Source: Agrypnia vestita (lineage: Eukaryota > Arthropoda > Insecta > Trichoptera > Phryganeidae). Taken from it: a DNA stretch of 64,000 nucleotides. The translations under genes and the position numbers were made by a program. The DNA lies in contig JADDOH010005123.1 in the NCBI GenBank assembly GCA_016648135.1, positions 1 to 64,000 of the forward strand, in the 5' to 3' direction. This document shows positions 10,300-20,219 of the stretch, piece after piece (within the stretch, counting starts at the first letter, position 1; each line of letters begins with the position of its first letter). The notes below the pieces were generated by a model. It was not told the origin of the DNA and made no database searches. It saw nothing but the letters and a program-made list of their open reading frames with translations.

Positions 10300-10560
10300 T
10301 TTAAAATTAATATCCATCCATTCATCCTCAGCGTTACAACCCTTGGTGGGTCCTAGCTGCCTCCAAGAAAGTCCTCCACGCTGCTCTGTCGCTGGCTGCC
10401 ATTTTCCGGTTCTGTTGCCCCAGGGCCCGGCAGTCCGCAACGACACCGTCTTACCACCGCAGTTTTGGTCTTCCGACACTTTTTCTATCCATCGGGTCAT
10501 TAAACAACAGCCTTTTTGGGGGCTCCAGATCACCCTTACGGTGTAGACTTAGAGTATATA
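10300..10560 (-). pseudogene. LINE C-terminal fragment
   Basis: Translated on the minus strand across more than one frame, it gives the block KSVGRPKLRW followed by a stretch ending near TFLEAAR. This is the C-terminal end typical of insect endonuclease-reverse transcriptase LINEs (GRPKLRW...DGVVADCRALG-like). Frame changes and truncation make it inactive. The reverse transcriptase core is missing. Confidence 0.6.
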
Positions 10561-10709
10561 CAATCCATAGAGGGATAACTAAACATTTTACCAAACCCGT
10601 ACGCGTGGTAACATAGAGCTTACTCAGTTTTAACAATATAGTAACACATAAGACAAAAAGGGACAAAAAAGATCACCCGGTCGGATACGTCTTTAATTGC
10701 TCTGTAAGG

Positions 10710-10758
10710 GTTCTCTTTGCCCGAGTTTCAAATCCGATTTGAAACTCGGGCAGAGAAC
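10710..10758. repeat. short inverted repeat
   Basis: GTTCTCTTTGCCCGAGTTTC is followed immediately by its inverse with a 2-nt difference. It could fold into a hairpin of about 22 bp. It lies about 80 bp upstream of the THAP start codon, but a link to the P-like element's end is not shown. Confidence 0.65.
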
Positions 10759-10836
10759 GGCAGAGCTGTCAGATTTGTTATCCGTATTTTCGATAAATTA
10801 TTGTGTATTTACGTGCAAATATTACAAAAAATTGAT

Positions 10837-12878
10837 ATGCTTTCTTGTGCAATGAAGGGGTGTTCCAATAGGACTGGAAACGGGAAGAAACATATCAGTT
10901 ATCTCACAGATATTTTATCCAAAATATGAAAATTTTACATATATACGTTTTATTTCATAATTTTAACAACAAACCAACTGCAAACATTTACTTTTGTTTA
11001 AAAAATCCTAGAACGTTTATTTTTGATTGATTTTATTACACAAATAATTCGGAGAATGCTATTTTGAAGATGTTTTTGATGACTTAAATCAAAATATGTC
11101 TATGAATGTTCAATCAACACGAACTGTAAAATCATTTACTTAGATAGCCGACATTTTAAAATATATCCGTCTCTTTTTTTCTCCTTTAAAAATTCTGAAT
11201 TTTTAGGAGTAAGAAAGAGAAGGCACTACATTGTATGGATCTAACTAAGCTCAATGTGGTATTTTTATGACAAAGCATATTGTACCGACAGGGCTGTGCT
11301 TAAATTTTTAGAATTCAAATTATTTATTATTTATTATTTAAAGTATTCGGATTGGGATTTTTTTGGGATTTTTTGTAGGTTCCCAAAAAATGAAGTAAGA
11401 AAAAGTGAATGGATCCATGCTGTGGGAAGGATTAATTGGTATCCCGGAAATCACAGTTGTGTTTGCTCAGATCACTTCTTGAATGTACATTTTGACAGAA
11501 GGAAAGAAAACAAATTAGTTCGAATAAAAAAATTTACCGTTCCTACGAATTATTCAAGAACAGAACTGGCTATTGATAGAGTAAGTACCTATAGTGTTCA
11601 TTCTTTATTCGTTTTTCGTTACATAAAAAATATATAAAACGCCAATTTTTATGGGATTTATAAAATTAGTTATGTGCATTCTGAAACTCCTAGTATATGA
11701 AGTAGTATATTTTCGTCCGGTATAAATATACATTGCCCTATAAAATACATCCGAAAAAAAACGTTAACGCTGCCACAATTTTCTAACAGTGAACCAACAA
11801 TTTTTTTCATAAGGTGTATAAACAAACTATTTGATATATTCAATTCCCGTAATATTTCAGCACCTGAATGGAAAAGGCCTGTATTCTCGGGGAATCATTT
11901 AAAGTTTTCTGCGACCTGAGTAATGTTAGCGTATATTTATCTGATTTAAAATTACCAAATGGAGTCAAAGTTATTCAGTCTAATAAAAAAATGGGGTTTT
12001 TGGGTTTTCGAATTTGCATAGAAAGTTTACAATTATTAGTTAAGACGTATTTAATGTCAGAGTCCCCAGTGTTAAAATATCTAACGATGTACAAATTTAA
12101 TCAAGACCATATCGAATTATTTTTCGGAGCTATACGCTCACATGGGGGTTATAATAACAACCCAACCGTTAGCCAATTTAAGTCCGCGTACAAGAAATTA
12201 CTTATACGCGCAGAAATCAAAGATAATGTAAATGGAAACTGCATACCTTTAGATCAAATTAGCATATTAAACTGTAATTCAAAGAATTCTGTCAATATTA
12301 TAAACTGTTCCTCCTCCAAATTAAAATTATTACGTGATGACGAATTGAGTTTCGAAAATACTTTGCCTTTCGACGATATTCCTGAATCAATATATATGTG
12401 CAGTCAGTATGTGGAGAGTTGTATAATTTATATTTGTGGTTTTGTTGTCAGGCATCTAAATAAAAAAATTTAATGTGAGAATTGTCTTTCTGCCCTTATT
12501 GGCTTTAAGACAACTTTGCGAAATTCATTAATTGCACAAAAAGATAGAGGGGGGTTAGTATATCCATCAGATGACGTTATTTTAATTTGCACACATAGTG
12601 AACGCGTTTTTAGAGAAGCTCTTAACCGTAGTGGAGGAAAAAGAATGAATCCTCACTTTTCATTAGAATATTTAGTCAACAGGGTCTTAAAAATATTCCT
12701 AACTGTAGATTGTTTTAATATATTACTTTCTCACATGCTAGACCAGTCACCGTTGGAGAACCATACTGTTCACCTAATTAAGGCAGTTGCTTCTAAATAT
12801 TTAGATGTCAGGCTACACTTTCTGATCAAATCAGCGGTACAACCTACCGTCAGAGTGAGACAACATTTCAACAGATAA
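10837..12878 (+). pseudogene. P-element-like (THAP-domain) transposase remnant
   Basis: This is the remnant of a THAP9/P-element-type transposase. The ATG at 10837 opens a THAP zinc finger: C-x4-C in the first piece (CAMKGC). A second piece follows after an acceptor at 11377-11378; it has FPKNE, CSDHF (C-x2-H) and FTVPTNY (AVPTIF-like box) and ends at a GTAAGT donor (11581). A third piece from about 11862 has the C-terminal P-element region: FLGFRICIESL, NQDHIELFF and GGYNNNPT. It continues in the same frame to 12878 through a nonsense codon at 12471-12473. Only about 280 bp separate donor and acceptor, and the central catalytic RNase H-like region is absent, so this is an internally deleted copy. 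A frameshift near 11862-11910 is possible. No terminal repeats were found. Confidence 0.82.
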
Positions 12879-13386
12879 ATTATCTTCCAAAATCAATAGC
12901 GTACTATATTAAAATTTTATATTTATTATTAATTCCATTAATGTACTTCATAATATTGTTTTTTCAAACAATGTATTTTATGTGTATATACAAACAATGT
13001 ATATTATGTAAATAACGTAATTTTCTAAATATTTGTACAAATGCAGATAACTAAATGTTTATGTTTGATATGATATAAATAATCCTCGATTATAATTATT
13101 ATTATTATTATTGCAGTTCCTTATATAATTATTGTTGTGGTGATATTTAAAATTGTAATAAAATAAATAAATTTACCCACATATAAAAGGCATTATCATT
13201 TATTGCTACTTTATTGTAAGAGAATTCACAGAGAATCGTTCATTTGTGGTAGCCCTGTTTTAGCAAGAAATTACAAACACGTGTTAGAAACGAATTGTCC
13301 AGTCTCACCGAATGACCACGCCTCTTTTAACAAAATTCTTACAAGTTTCGAAATAATATGGTCTCTATGGATTGTATATACTCTAA
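12879..13386. other. no gene seen; AT-rich with short (ATT)n run
   Basis: Contains (ATT)n near 13100. TGGATTGTATATACTCTAAG at 13365-13384 also occurs inverted at about 10545-10575. Otherwise unassigned. Confidence 0.5.
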
Positions 13387-14363
13387 GGGCTCTTTCAGAG
13401 TAAGGGCGGGTGCGGACGCTGTCGCGGGTGCGTGTAGTTCAAATGTACCTACACGCCTCTCGCCTTTACAGTGCTCGACCGCGGGCGCGCCTGCATAGGG
13501 GCGGGCGCGGGCGCAGGTAGCGCTCCTAGCACGCGGCCGATTCTGTTGGCCCAATCCGCCTGTATCTTTCACACTGCCCGAGCGTCTGGCGGTGGCCAAA
13601 GCGTCTGGTTCTAAACGTTTTTGATCCACACGCCACAACATGGAAATCGGTGCGGAAGAATTTATATCCGCAGTGCAACATCGCACTGCTATTTGGCAAA
13701 GCAAACACCCACAACACTTCAATAGAGCTGTCAAGTAAATTAATTAAAGTAATAAAAAATCTAATGTAATTTTTTTACCTATAAATTATGTTTTTTTTTA
13801 TATAAAATATTTTTAAAAATTTACCTCTATTTTTTTTTACCTATAAATTATTTTACCCAAAAAACTATAAAAAGCTGGTAAGGTACTTACTACTTTAACG
13901 CCCGTGAAGCATTTTTTGTGAAATATTCGCGCGACTTGCGACATACGGGCAGCTATTATACAAATAATTATACATATCTCTAAAATTAATCATCCTATTT
14001 AGGTAAAATTAGAAGTTTTATCAAAATAAAAGATTATTTACAATTAACAAAAACTTTATTTGTAGTCTTTCACATTTTATATAATTACACATTAAAGTTA
14101 AAGAATAAAAATATTAAATTCAAACATTTTCATTTTTTCATTTTCAAACATTTAGCCAACTTCACATAATTTACTTCCCATTTGAAAAATGAATTTTCCA
14201 TTAATAAAACCAAGTCTTCATCCATCTTTCTACGTAGGTATCGCGAAGTTTGAGAAGCATACATATTAGACTCTCAGCCGCTTCGGCACTGTGAACATGG
14301 CGACGCCAGAGCCAGCGCGAGCGCACACGCACCCGCTCCCGCCTGTGCACTCTGAATAAGCAC
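13387..14363 (+). mobile_element. PIF/Harbinger-like element with MADF fragment
   Basis: The 977-bp element is bounded by TAA on both sides (13384-13386, 14364-14366). Its ends are imperfect inverted repeats (GGGCTCTTTCAGAGT and, inverted from the right, GTGCTTATTCAGAGT). Both subterminal regions are strikingly GC-rich while the centre is AT-rich. It carries the start of a MADF-type protein, the DNA-binding partner often encoded by Harbinger elements. No DDE transposase remains. Confidence 0.72.
13640..13738 (+). CDS. truncated MADF-domain protein start (32 residues)
   Basis: The ATG at 13640 opens MEIGAEEFISAVQHRTAIWQ and continues through HPQHFNRAVK to a TAA at 13736-13738. The spacing I-xx-V-xx-R-xx-IW...H..F.NR matches the first helix and loop of MADF domains. 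The rest of the domain is absent, so the product is truncated or the first exon is spliced onward (AAG|TAAAT is a weak donor). It was too short for an ordinary open-frame cut-off. Confidence 0.5.
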   Translation: MEIGAEEFISAVQHRTAIWQSKHPQHFNRAVK

Positions 14364-14366
14364 TAA

Positions 14367-14640
14367 GGGTGTAGATGTCCCAGCCAGCGCAATCTGTTAA
14401 TCTTAATGAACTTGACTACGCCGACGTCCTGGTAAAGGTCGTAGATCTCGGTGTTGTATCTTTTTCGCCATGTTCGACCGTCATTAATAGGTTCATATAT
14501 TCGGCGTAAGATTTTTCTTTCAAATGTGTCTAGTCTGTTTTCGTCGTGCTTAGTTAATGTCCAGGACTCCGAGGCAAATGTTAAGACTGGTCTTATCAAT
14601 GTCTTGTAGAGCGTGGCTTTAGTTTTTCTGGACAGTAGGC
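14367..14640 (-). pseudogene. LINE C-terminal fragment
   Basis: The minus-strand frame (14599-14363) contains IRPVLTFASESWTL, KHDENRLDTFERKILRRIY and INRLRWLGHL, the connection and C-terminal region of insect endonuclease-reverse transcriptase LINEs. It stops at the junction with the Harbinger-like element, which appears to lie immediately downstream. It is too short for activity. Confidence 0.75.
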
Positions 14641-15062
14641 GCGACTTTAAATTAATATGCTTTTCTCATATCTCCTTTTGTATTTGTGTCACATTATTAT
14701 ATGGAAAGATATCAAATTAAAATTTATTCTTCAGGTTCCATATATTTTAAATGCGTATATCTTTCTAGCACCGTTTAACCGTGAGTATCATCTGCTGATT
14801 CATCTCAAGTACCACAGACGCGACACACAATACACGCCACGTGCCGACATGAGAAGATGCCTCTGGACGGGTGGGAATTTTCTCCCAAACACCAACGCAT
14901 ATATTTGATTTTAATGAAATTACTAATTATGTACCAAATATTTATCGTAAAATCTTACATGATGTGGTAATTCATAATCGCAAATGAATTCGTTGCCATC
15001 GATTTACTGACCTACTAACAGATATACCGAATTTCGCAACAATAGTAACTAATATTATTTTA
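14641..15062. other. no gene seen
   Basis: Unassigned sequence with one small open frame that resembles nothing known. Confidence 0.45.
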
Positions 15063-15244
15063 TATGAACCGTATATTTTACTGAGAAGCAAACCTCGACG
15101 TTTCGCTGAAGTCTTATCCAGCGTCATCAGGAGTCAATCAGTTCGGCCTCCACCTCCGCGGTGAAAGGACGCTCTCCTGATGACGCTAGGTAAAACTTCA
15201 GCGAAACGTCGAGATTTGCTTCTCGGTGAAATGTACGGTTCATG
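15063..15244. mobile_element. palindrome with hammerhead-like CTGATGA/GAAA motifs
   Basis: Two arms of about 70 bp (15063-15133 and 15174-15244) are near-inverse copies. Each arm contains CTGATGACGCT, a short stem-loop, and AGCGAAACGTCGAG. This layout resembles hammerhead ribozyme cores and the 3' or pLTR ends of Penelope-like elements. A diverged third copy is at 20095-20170. No Penelope reverse transcriptase is present. Confidence 0.7.
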
Positions 15245-16082
15245 TGAAATATCCATTTTATTTAACACATAAATATGTCTAACGACCGCAATAATAACCT
15301 TAACTCTTTAATAATAGTAAAAAAAATTTTGGCGTAATCTAACATTCTATGATTAATTTCTTACTACTGATGAAGGGTGCCCTCAAGTTGAGATGAAGAT
15401 TATTAGCACTGTCAAAGCAGAGGAATTGGTCGCAAGAACCAAGCCGGGCTTAAGAGGCCCCAGTAAACGTTTTTCGTATTTGCTCTCGATTTGCTAAATT
15501 TAACGTAAACTTATTAAATCATTTTGCAAAACCCATAGCTAAACAGGCTTTTAATCAATTTTATTATGATAGATCCATTTACTCTTGAAGCATTTCCTTA
15601 AAAAAATATGAACAAATATATTGTTATAACATCAAAAAAATTATAACCCCGAAACACTATTTTAGTTTTCATGCAATAGAGTTGTCTTTGGTACACTGAT
15701 CCCTTATATTTTCAAACAAAGACCATATATTTTATTTACAAATTGATTGTATAATTTTTGAAAAAAAAAGTGGTGCTATTCAGACATTAGTATTTTTCGA
15801 CAAGTTGTTCAATATATCGTTTTAAAAAAGACAATAATTGAACGTTCTGTTCCCTATATTGCAGTATCCATAACACCAATTATTTTAATTAAATTTTACA
15901 TGCGTACTAAGAAAATTTCACTGTCATTAATATAATATAATATAAAAATATTCAAAAAATTATACCTCATACTCAAGAATTCGAATTAATCAAATCGTAT
16001 AGTCTGTTGGAAGATCGTTTTTCTTTCAAATCAGACTTCGGTTGGCCTGTCCAACGTCTTAACGGCAAGCATGTGCTTCATT
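15245..16082. other. no gene seen
   Basis: About 840 bp of AT-rich sequence with no supportable reading frame, terminal repeat or RNA gene. Confidence 0.5.
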
Positions 16083-16165
16083 TAAAATTATTTCCACCGC
16101 ATTCAGTCTTTTGTTGCTAATTTTAGGCTTCGTCAGAGTTGGCACCAGAGTTCCATAACCGCTTG
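16083..16165 (-). repeat. RTE-type LINE shard
   Basis: CACCGCATTCAGTCTTTTGT and the following GGCTTCGTCAGAGTTGGCAC...AGAGTTCCATAACC match, on the plus strand, the same part of the RTE fragment at 21905-21990. It is a heavily decayed shard. Confidence 0.55.
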
Positions 16166-16468
16166 TCAAGCTTCTTTTTTAATTACATTCCGCTTAGTAC
16201 AATCACCGGAAATAGCAAAATTATTCGTAGAAATGCGGCCTCTAAAGCAAATTTACATATTGTACGAGCGCCATCCTGTAGCAACCGTCATTCCAAATAG
16301 GGAAAAAGTACGCTCCGCAAGTTTGTGCGCGTGCGCGTTCAAGTATTATCTTTTGACTTTCAACTTCACTTCAAACGCGGAAAACAAACACAAACCACAA
16401 GTCTCATCGATGACAGCTCTTCGTCAACGGATAAAAAATCGTGCTTAGGTATATAAAAAATAGTAAAT
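16166..16468. other. no gene seen
   Basis: Unassigned; one small open frame at 16233-16448 without recognisable similarity. Confidence 0.45.
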
Positions 16469-17110
16469 GAATTCAATTCAATTCAATTCAATTTATTTCA
16501 CGATAATATGTACATGACAAACAAAATGTTTAAGGCATACATATTAGGAAGTATATATCAAAAATGAAAATATTTAATAAATTAAAAATAACATAAAATC
16601 TGGTCAAAGGTGTAGGAGAATCCCGCTTCGGAAAACCCCCTCAGACACATGGAATATATCAATACCCAAAGCAATTTTGTTCAGCATAGCTGTGGCTCTT
16701 CCAACAGGCATAACCATCGGCAGGTTGGTCCTGTATATTGGAATGTGAAACAATCTATGCTGACGATGTCTAGTGTAATTATCAGGAACATACAAACCAA
16801 TGCTCTGCATAATTTCAGGATTATCGATCATACCGCGCAACAATCGATAAAAATGTGTAATCAAATACACATTCCTTCTAGTCTCTAAACTATTGTAGCC
16901 AAGCATACCCTGGAGAAACTCGGTTGGGTAAAGCCAAGAATAATGCCCGTACTCTCTCATGTAGAGATATCTCAGAAACTTCTTTTGGACTTTCTCCACC
17001 ATAAGAGAGTACTTGCCCTCATGTGGCCCCCAGATCATCGAGCCACTCTCGAGTCTACTCCGCACCAAGGAGTTGTAAAGTAAACAGTAAGCACAAAACT
17101 GAATCACTAA
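16469..17110 (-). mobile_element. 5'-truncated Jockey/CR1-like LINE, 3' end
   Basis: Read on the minus strand, the element ends in an (AATTG)n tail (plus strand ATTCA repeats, 16469-16493) after a short 3' UTR. A second shard of the same 3' region is at 38405-38500. Only the C-terminal part of the protein is present, so this is a dead-on-arrival copy. Confidence 0.75.
16604..17107 (-). pseudogene. LINE reverse transcriptase C-terminus
   Basis: The 167-codon frame begins at the truncation point and covers the region after the polymerase palm: LYNSLVRSRLESGSMIW, a basic VEKVQKKFLRYLY block, and a terminal domain with RHRQHRLFHIPIYRT. These match the C-termini of Jockey-type non-LTR retrotransposons. 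No YADD motif is present. The nominal first Met is probably not a genuine start. No frame breaks are seen, so the insertion may be young. Confidence 0.78.
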
Positions 17111-17222
17111 AATGACACATTGTGAATTTGATTACAATTATATTATGAAAACTACATCAGCAACGTACATACAGACACAATCTTAACAAACATTGAGGAC
17201 TTGCGAAACTTTTACCAATTTA

Positions 17223-17540
17223 AAAAAAAGTAACCCATAAAAACCAAGTTTTTACAATACTCATTTTCGGGTTTCGTGTCTACCATATGAGTCGGAATCT
17301 CCATACAACTTACTGATTTGTATGAAAAAACCATTAGAAATTTGAAAAATCCAAAATTATACTATAATTATTATTTTTTTAACGAAAATTTGATAGATCT
17401 TCTTGATCGTCGCCACAAGTTTACTTGCAAAGTTTCAGCTCGATTGGATAACGGGAAAAGGGTTAAAAATCGATTCAAAGTTTTTTGTCAGACAAGCAAT
17501 CAATCAATCAGACGCCACGAGTTAATATAAAGGGAGTAAT
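17223..17540 (+). repeat. dispersed repeat M, copy b
   Basis: Starts AAGTAACCCATAAAAACCAA. It contains GATAGATCTTCTTGATCG, AAGTTTCAGCTCGATTGG and an (AATC)n run in place of (GCAA)n, and ends GAGTTAATATAAAGGGAGTA. It lies just upstream of the LINE at 17590. Confidence 0.75.
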
Positions 17541-17589
17541 TATCACAATCGTTACAACTAAGCTTATATACTCATCATCGTTTTTTTTA

Positions 17590-19545
17590 AGTCGGTGTAT
17601 GATAATTCTGCACAGGGATCATATTCGTCTGTTCAACCACAATTATTCGATGCTATAAACCTTCCTAATGTAGTTCTTAGCCAATCAGAAGTAGAAAAAG
17701 GGTTGGTATCGTTGGATGAATACAAAACACAGGGACCTGATAAGGTACCAACCATCTTCCTAAAAAATTGTTATAAAGAATTATCATTTATTTTGTGTAA
17801 AATCTTTAACTTGTCTTTACAAAATGGAACTTTTCCAGAGATTTGGAAAACGAGTTATATTATTCCAGTCTTTAAAAAGGGCAACCACTCGGATATTAAG
17901 AATTATCGACCTATTTGTATCCAATCTGCAATACCAAAACTATTTGAACTTTTATTGCTAAATAAAATAAAAGAATACTTATTCAGCATTATATCCCCTC
18001 TACAGCATGGATTTATGCCAAACAGATCTACTCTAACAAACCTTCTTGCTTTACAAGCCGATGTCTTTGATGCCTTCAAAGATTCTCACCAGCTAGATTG
18101 CTGTTATACAGATTTCTCCAAGGCGTTCGATCGAGTCTCTCATAGAGTTCTACTTGATAAATTAAATGCCTTGGGAGTTTCGGGTAACATTAAAGCTTGG
18201 CTCGAGAGTTATTTACATAACAGACAAATGATTGTTAGAATAGCTGAGTTAGAGTCTGACTACTTTTGTGCAGTAAGCGGGGTACCACAAGGCTCCCACC
18301 TGGGTCCTATTTTGTTCATTATATTCGTTAATGATGTAATCTCCATGCTTTTGTTATCCGGTGTGAGGTGTTTGCTATTTGCAGATGATATGAAACTCTA
18401 TAGAGTAATAAATACGGATCACGACTGCAAACTTCTGCAGAATGCACTGGATATTTTACAGAAATGGTGTGAAGAAAATAAACTTTCTTTAAACATCTCC
18501 AAATGTCAAATGCTGAGATTCTGCCGTACCCGGACAATAGTAAACTATGACTACAAAATTAATGGTATAACTTTGAGTGTCGTTGATGAAATTAGAGATC
18601 TGGGCGTAATTGTAGACAATAAGTTTTCTCTTGTGTCACATATCAATTGCACAGTTGATAGAGGCTTAAGAACCCTAGGTTTCGTACTCAGATTAAGTAA
18701 AGATTTCAAAAATATTGGAACTTTTAAACTATTATTTAAGAGTCTGGTTAGACCAGTATTAGAAACAAATTCAGTTGTATGGAGCCCTCAATATGCTGTT
18801 CATGTGTCACATTTAGAGAGAACACAAAATAAATTTCTCCGTTTTATCAATTATAAACTTAATTTACCATCAACACATATTGATTATAACTTTTTAAGAT
18901 CATTTTGCTCTCTTGATAAATTGGAAATAAGAAGAATTGTAGCTGATCTCGTCTTTTTTCACAAAATAATTAACGGGAACATCGACTGTCCACAACTGTT
19001 GGAACGAATCTGTTTGCGAGTTCCATCCCGAGTAACCAGAAATTACGCAGGGTTTGCCTTGGAAGCTGCGACAACTAATTACTTTTTTAATTCACCACTT
19101 CAAAGGCTTCCCAGACTTGTTAACAGATTTGAACAGTTAGACGTTTTTTCCACAAATTTAAATAAATTCAAACATACAATTCGCAATATTCTTAATCAAC
19201 AATGAACTTTCCTCTATGTCTAAAAATAATCCTCAAATATATGTAATTATCACTCTTTTCTTGTATTCTTATCCTATAAAAAAAAAATTCTTAATTTATA
19301 TTTCTGTAATTATCGCTAATCCTATAAAAAATATGATGTATTTATAGATTTATGAAATTATGGATTCTGTGTTTAAGTTTAGTTGTAGAGCTCTTTTTAT
19401 ATTTCTGTTATTATGTCATTTTATATTTCTTTATATGACTTTTTTTATTTTCTTTTTATATTTCTCATTACCGACATGTATTACCCAATGTTTATGTAAA
19501 TGCTCTGATGGGCGTATATATACTGAAATAAAAAAAAATCGTTGT
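17590..19545 (+). mobile_element. 5'-truncated Jockey-like LINE
   Basis: A long reverse transcriptase frame is followed by a 3' UTR ending at CTCTGATGGGCGTATATATA and an A-rich tail. The same 3' UTR (GTAATGGGCGTATATAAGTA) appears alone at about 20880-21200, a severely truncated sibling. The endonuclease is missing. Confidence 0.83.
17595..19205 (+). CDS. LINE reverse transcriptase
   Basis: A 536-codon open frame with no internal stop encodes a non-LTR reverse transcriptase. Its first codon is not ATG, because the element is truncated. Numbering from there: KNYRPICIQS (102-111), LQHGFMPNRS (136-145), motif A TDFSKAFDRVSH (172-183), SGVPQGSHLGP (228-238), the active site as FADD instead of YADD (262-265), thumb with NKLSLNISK, then the C-terminal region to the TGA at 19203-19205. 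The FADD variant is seen in related insect LINEs. It acts in the nucleus at target-primed insertion sites, but this copy lacks the N-terminal endonuclease. The insertion is probably young. Confidence 0.87.
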   Translation: MYDNSAQGSYSSVQPQLFDAINLPNVVLSQSEVEKGLVSLDEYKTQGPDKVPTIFLKNCYKELSFILCKIFNLSLQNGTFPEIWKTSYIIPVFKKGNHSDIKNYRPICIQSAIPKLFELLLLNKIKEYLFSIISPLQHGFMPNRSTLTNLLALQADVFDAFKDSHQLDCCYTDFSKAFDRVSHRVLLDKLNALGVSGNIKAWLESYLHNRQMIVRIAELESDYFCAVSGVPQGSHLGPILFIIFVNDVISMLLLSGVRCLLFADDMKLYRVINTDHDCKLLQNALDILQKWCEENKLSLNISKCQMLRFCRTRTIVNYDYKINGITLSVVDEIRDLGVIVDNKFSLVSHINCTVDRGLRTLGFVLRLSKDFKNIGTFKLLFKSLVRPVLETNSVVWSPQYAVHVSHLERTQNKFLRFINYKLNLPSTHIDYNFLRSFCSLDKLEIRRIVADLVFFHKIINGNIDCPQLLERICLRVPSRVTRNYAGFALEAATTNYFFNSPLQRLPRLVNRFEQLDVFSTNLNKFKHTIRNILNQQ

Positions 19546-20094
19546 CTTTGTTATTTAGTATGTATTTTTTAAATTTGTTACTAGTATTTGTGTTTTATTT
19601 TAATAAAAATATCTCTTAGAAATATAACAGAAACATCATAACATTGTTACATCAATGAGTGAGAAACTGTTAATCATATGTGAATTCTTGGTGACTTCCG
19701 TGTTACGTAACGTGTTATTTGCGATCTGGTAAAATTTACACAATATTTTCATAACTGTGTACTGTTTACTTTTACTTTTCCTCCTTATTATCACTGAGTT
19801 TTATGTACGTATGTTAAATTAGTCTTTATTATCATTGTGTTATCTGTGCCGTATCCTATAATTGTGGGAGAGATGTAACTACTTTTTTGTGTTAATTTCT
19901 TACCGTGTATTTATACTTTCTGTTGGGTGATTAAATAACATCATTTATTGTTCTTATTACGACATTGATTCAACCCTTGAGAGACGTCGCAGTAAAGTCC
20001 GCCGACGTAACTAGTACATATTGCACAATGGCGACCTCTATCGTAGAAGAAGTGAACACACAACAAAGTGCAAAGTGCATGCGGGTAAAGGTCG
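19546..20094. other. no gene seen
   Basis: AT-rich spacer downstream of the LINE; nothing supportable. Confidence 0.5.
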
Positions 20095-20180
20095 TCCTCC
20101 TGTTGACGTTGAATAAGCATTCAACGAAACGTCGAGAATCGTTTCTCGGAAAAACATACGGTTCGTATAAAATATCCGCA
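20095..20180 (+). repeat. Penelope-like 3'-end shard with hammerhead-like motif
   Basis: CTGTTGACGTTGAATAAGCA followed by TTCAACGAAACGTCGAG has a perfect 7-bp stem (CGTTGAA/TTCAACG) in the same position as in the palindrome at 15063-15244. GTTTCTCGG and ACGGTTCGTATAAAATATCC follow, as in that palindrome. It is a decayed copy. Confidence 0.55.
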
Positions 20181-20219
20181 ACCAGCTTTACTATACATAT
20201 TTTTAATTGAAGACATGAT

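Noticed and set aside
13339..13734. Minus-strand 131-codon open frame with Ala/Arg-rich sequence
   Set aside because: It is read through the GC-rich end of the Harbinger-like element, antisense to the MADF start. GC-rich DNA has few stops.
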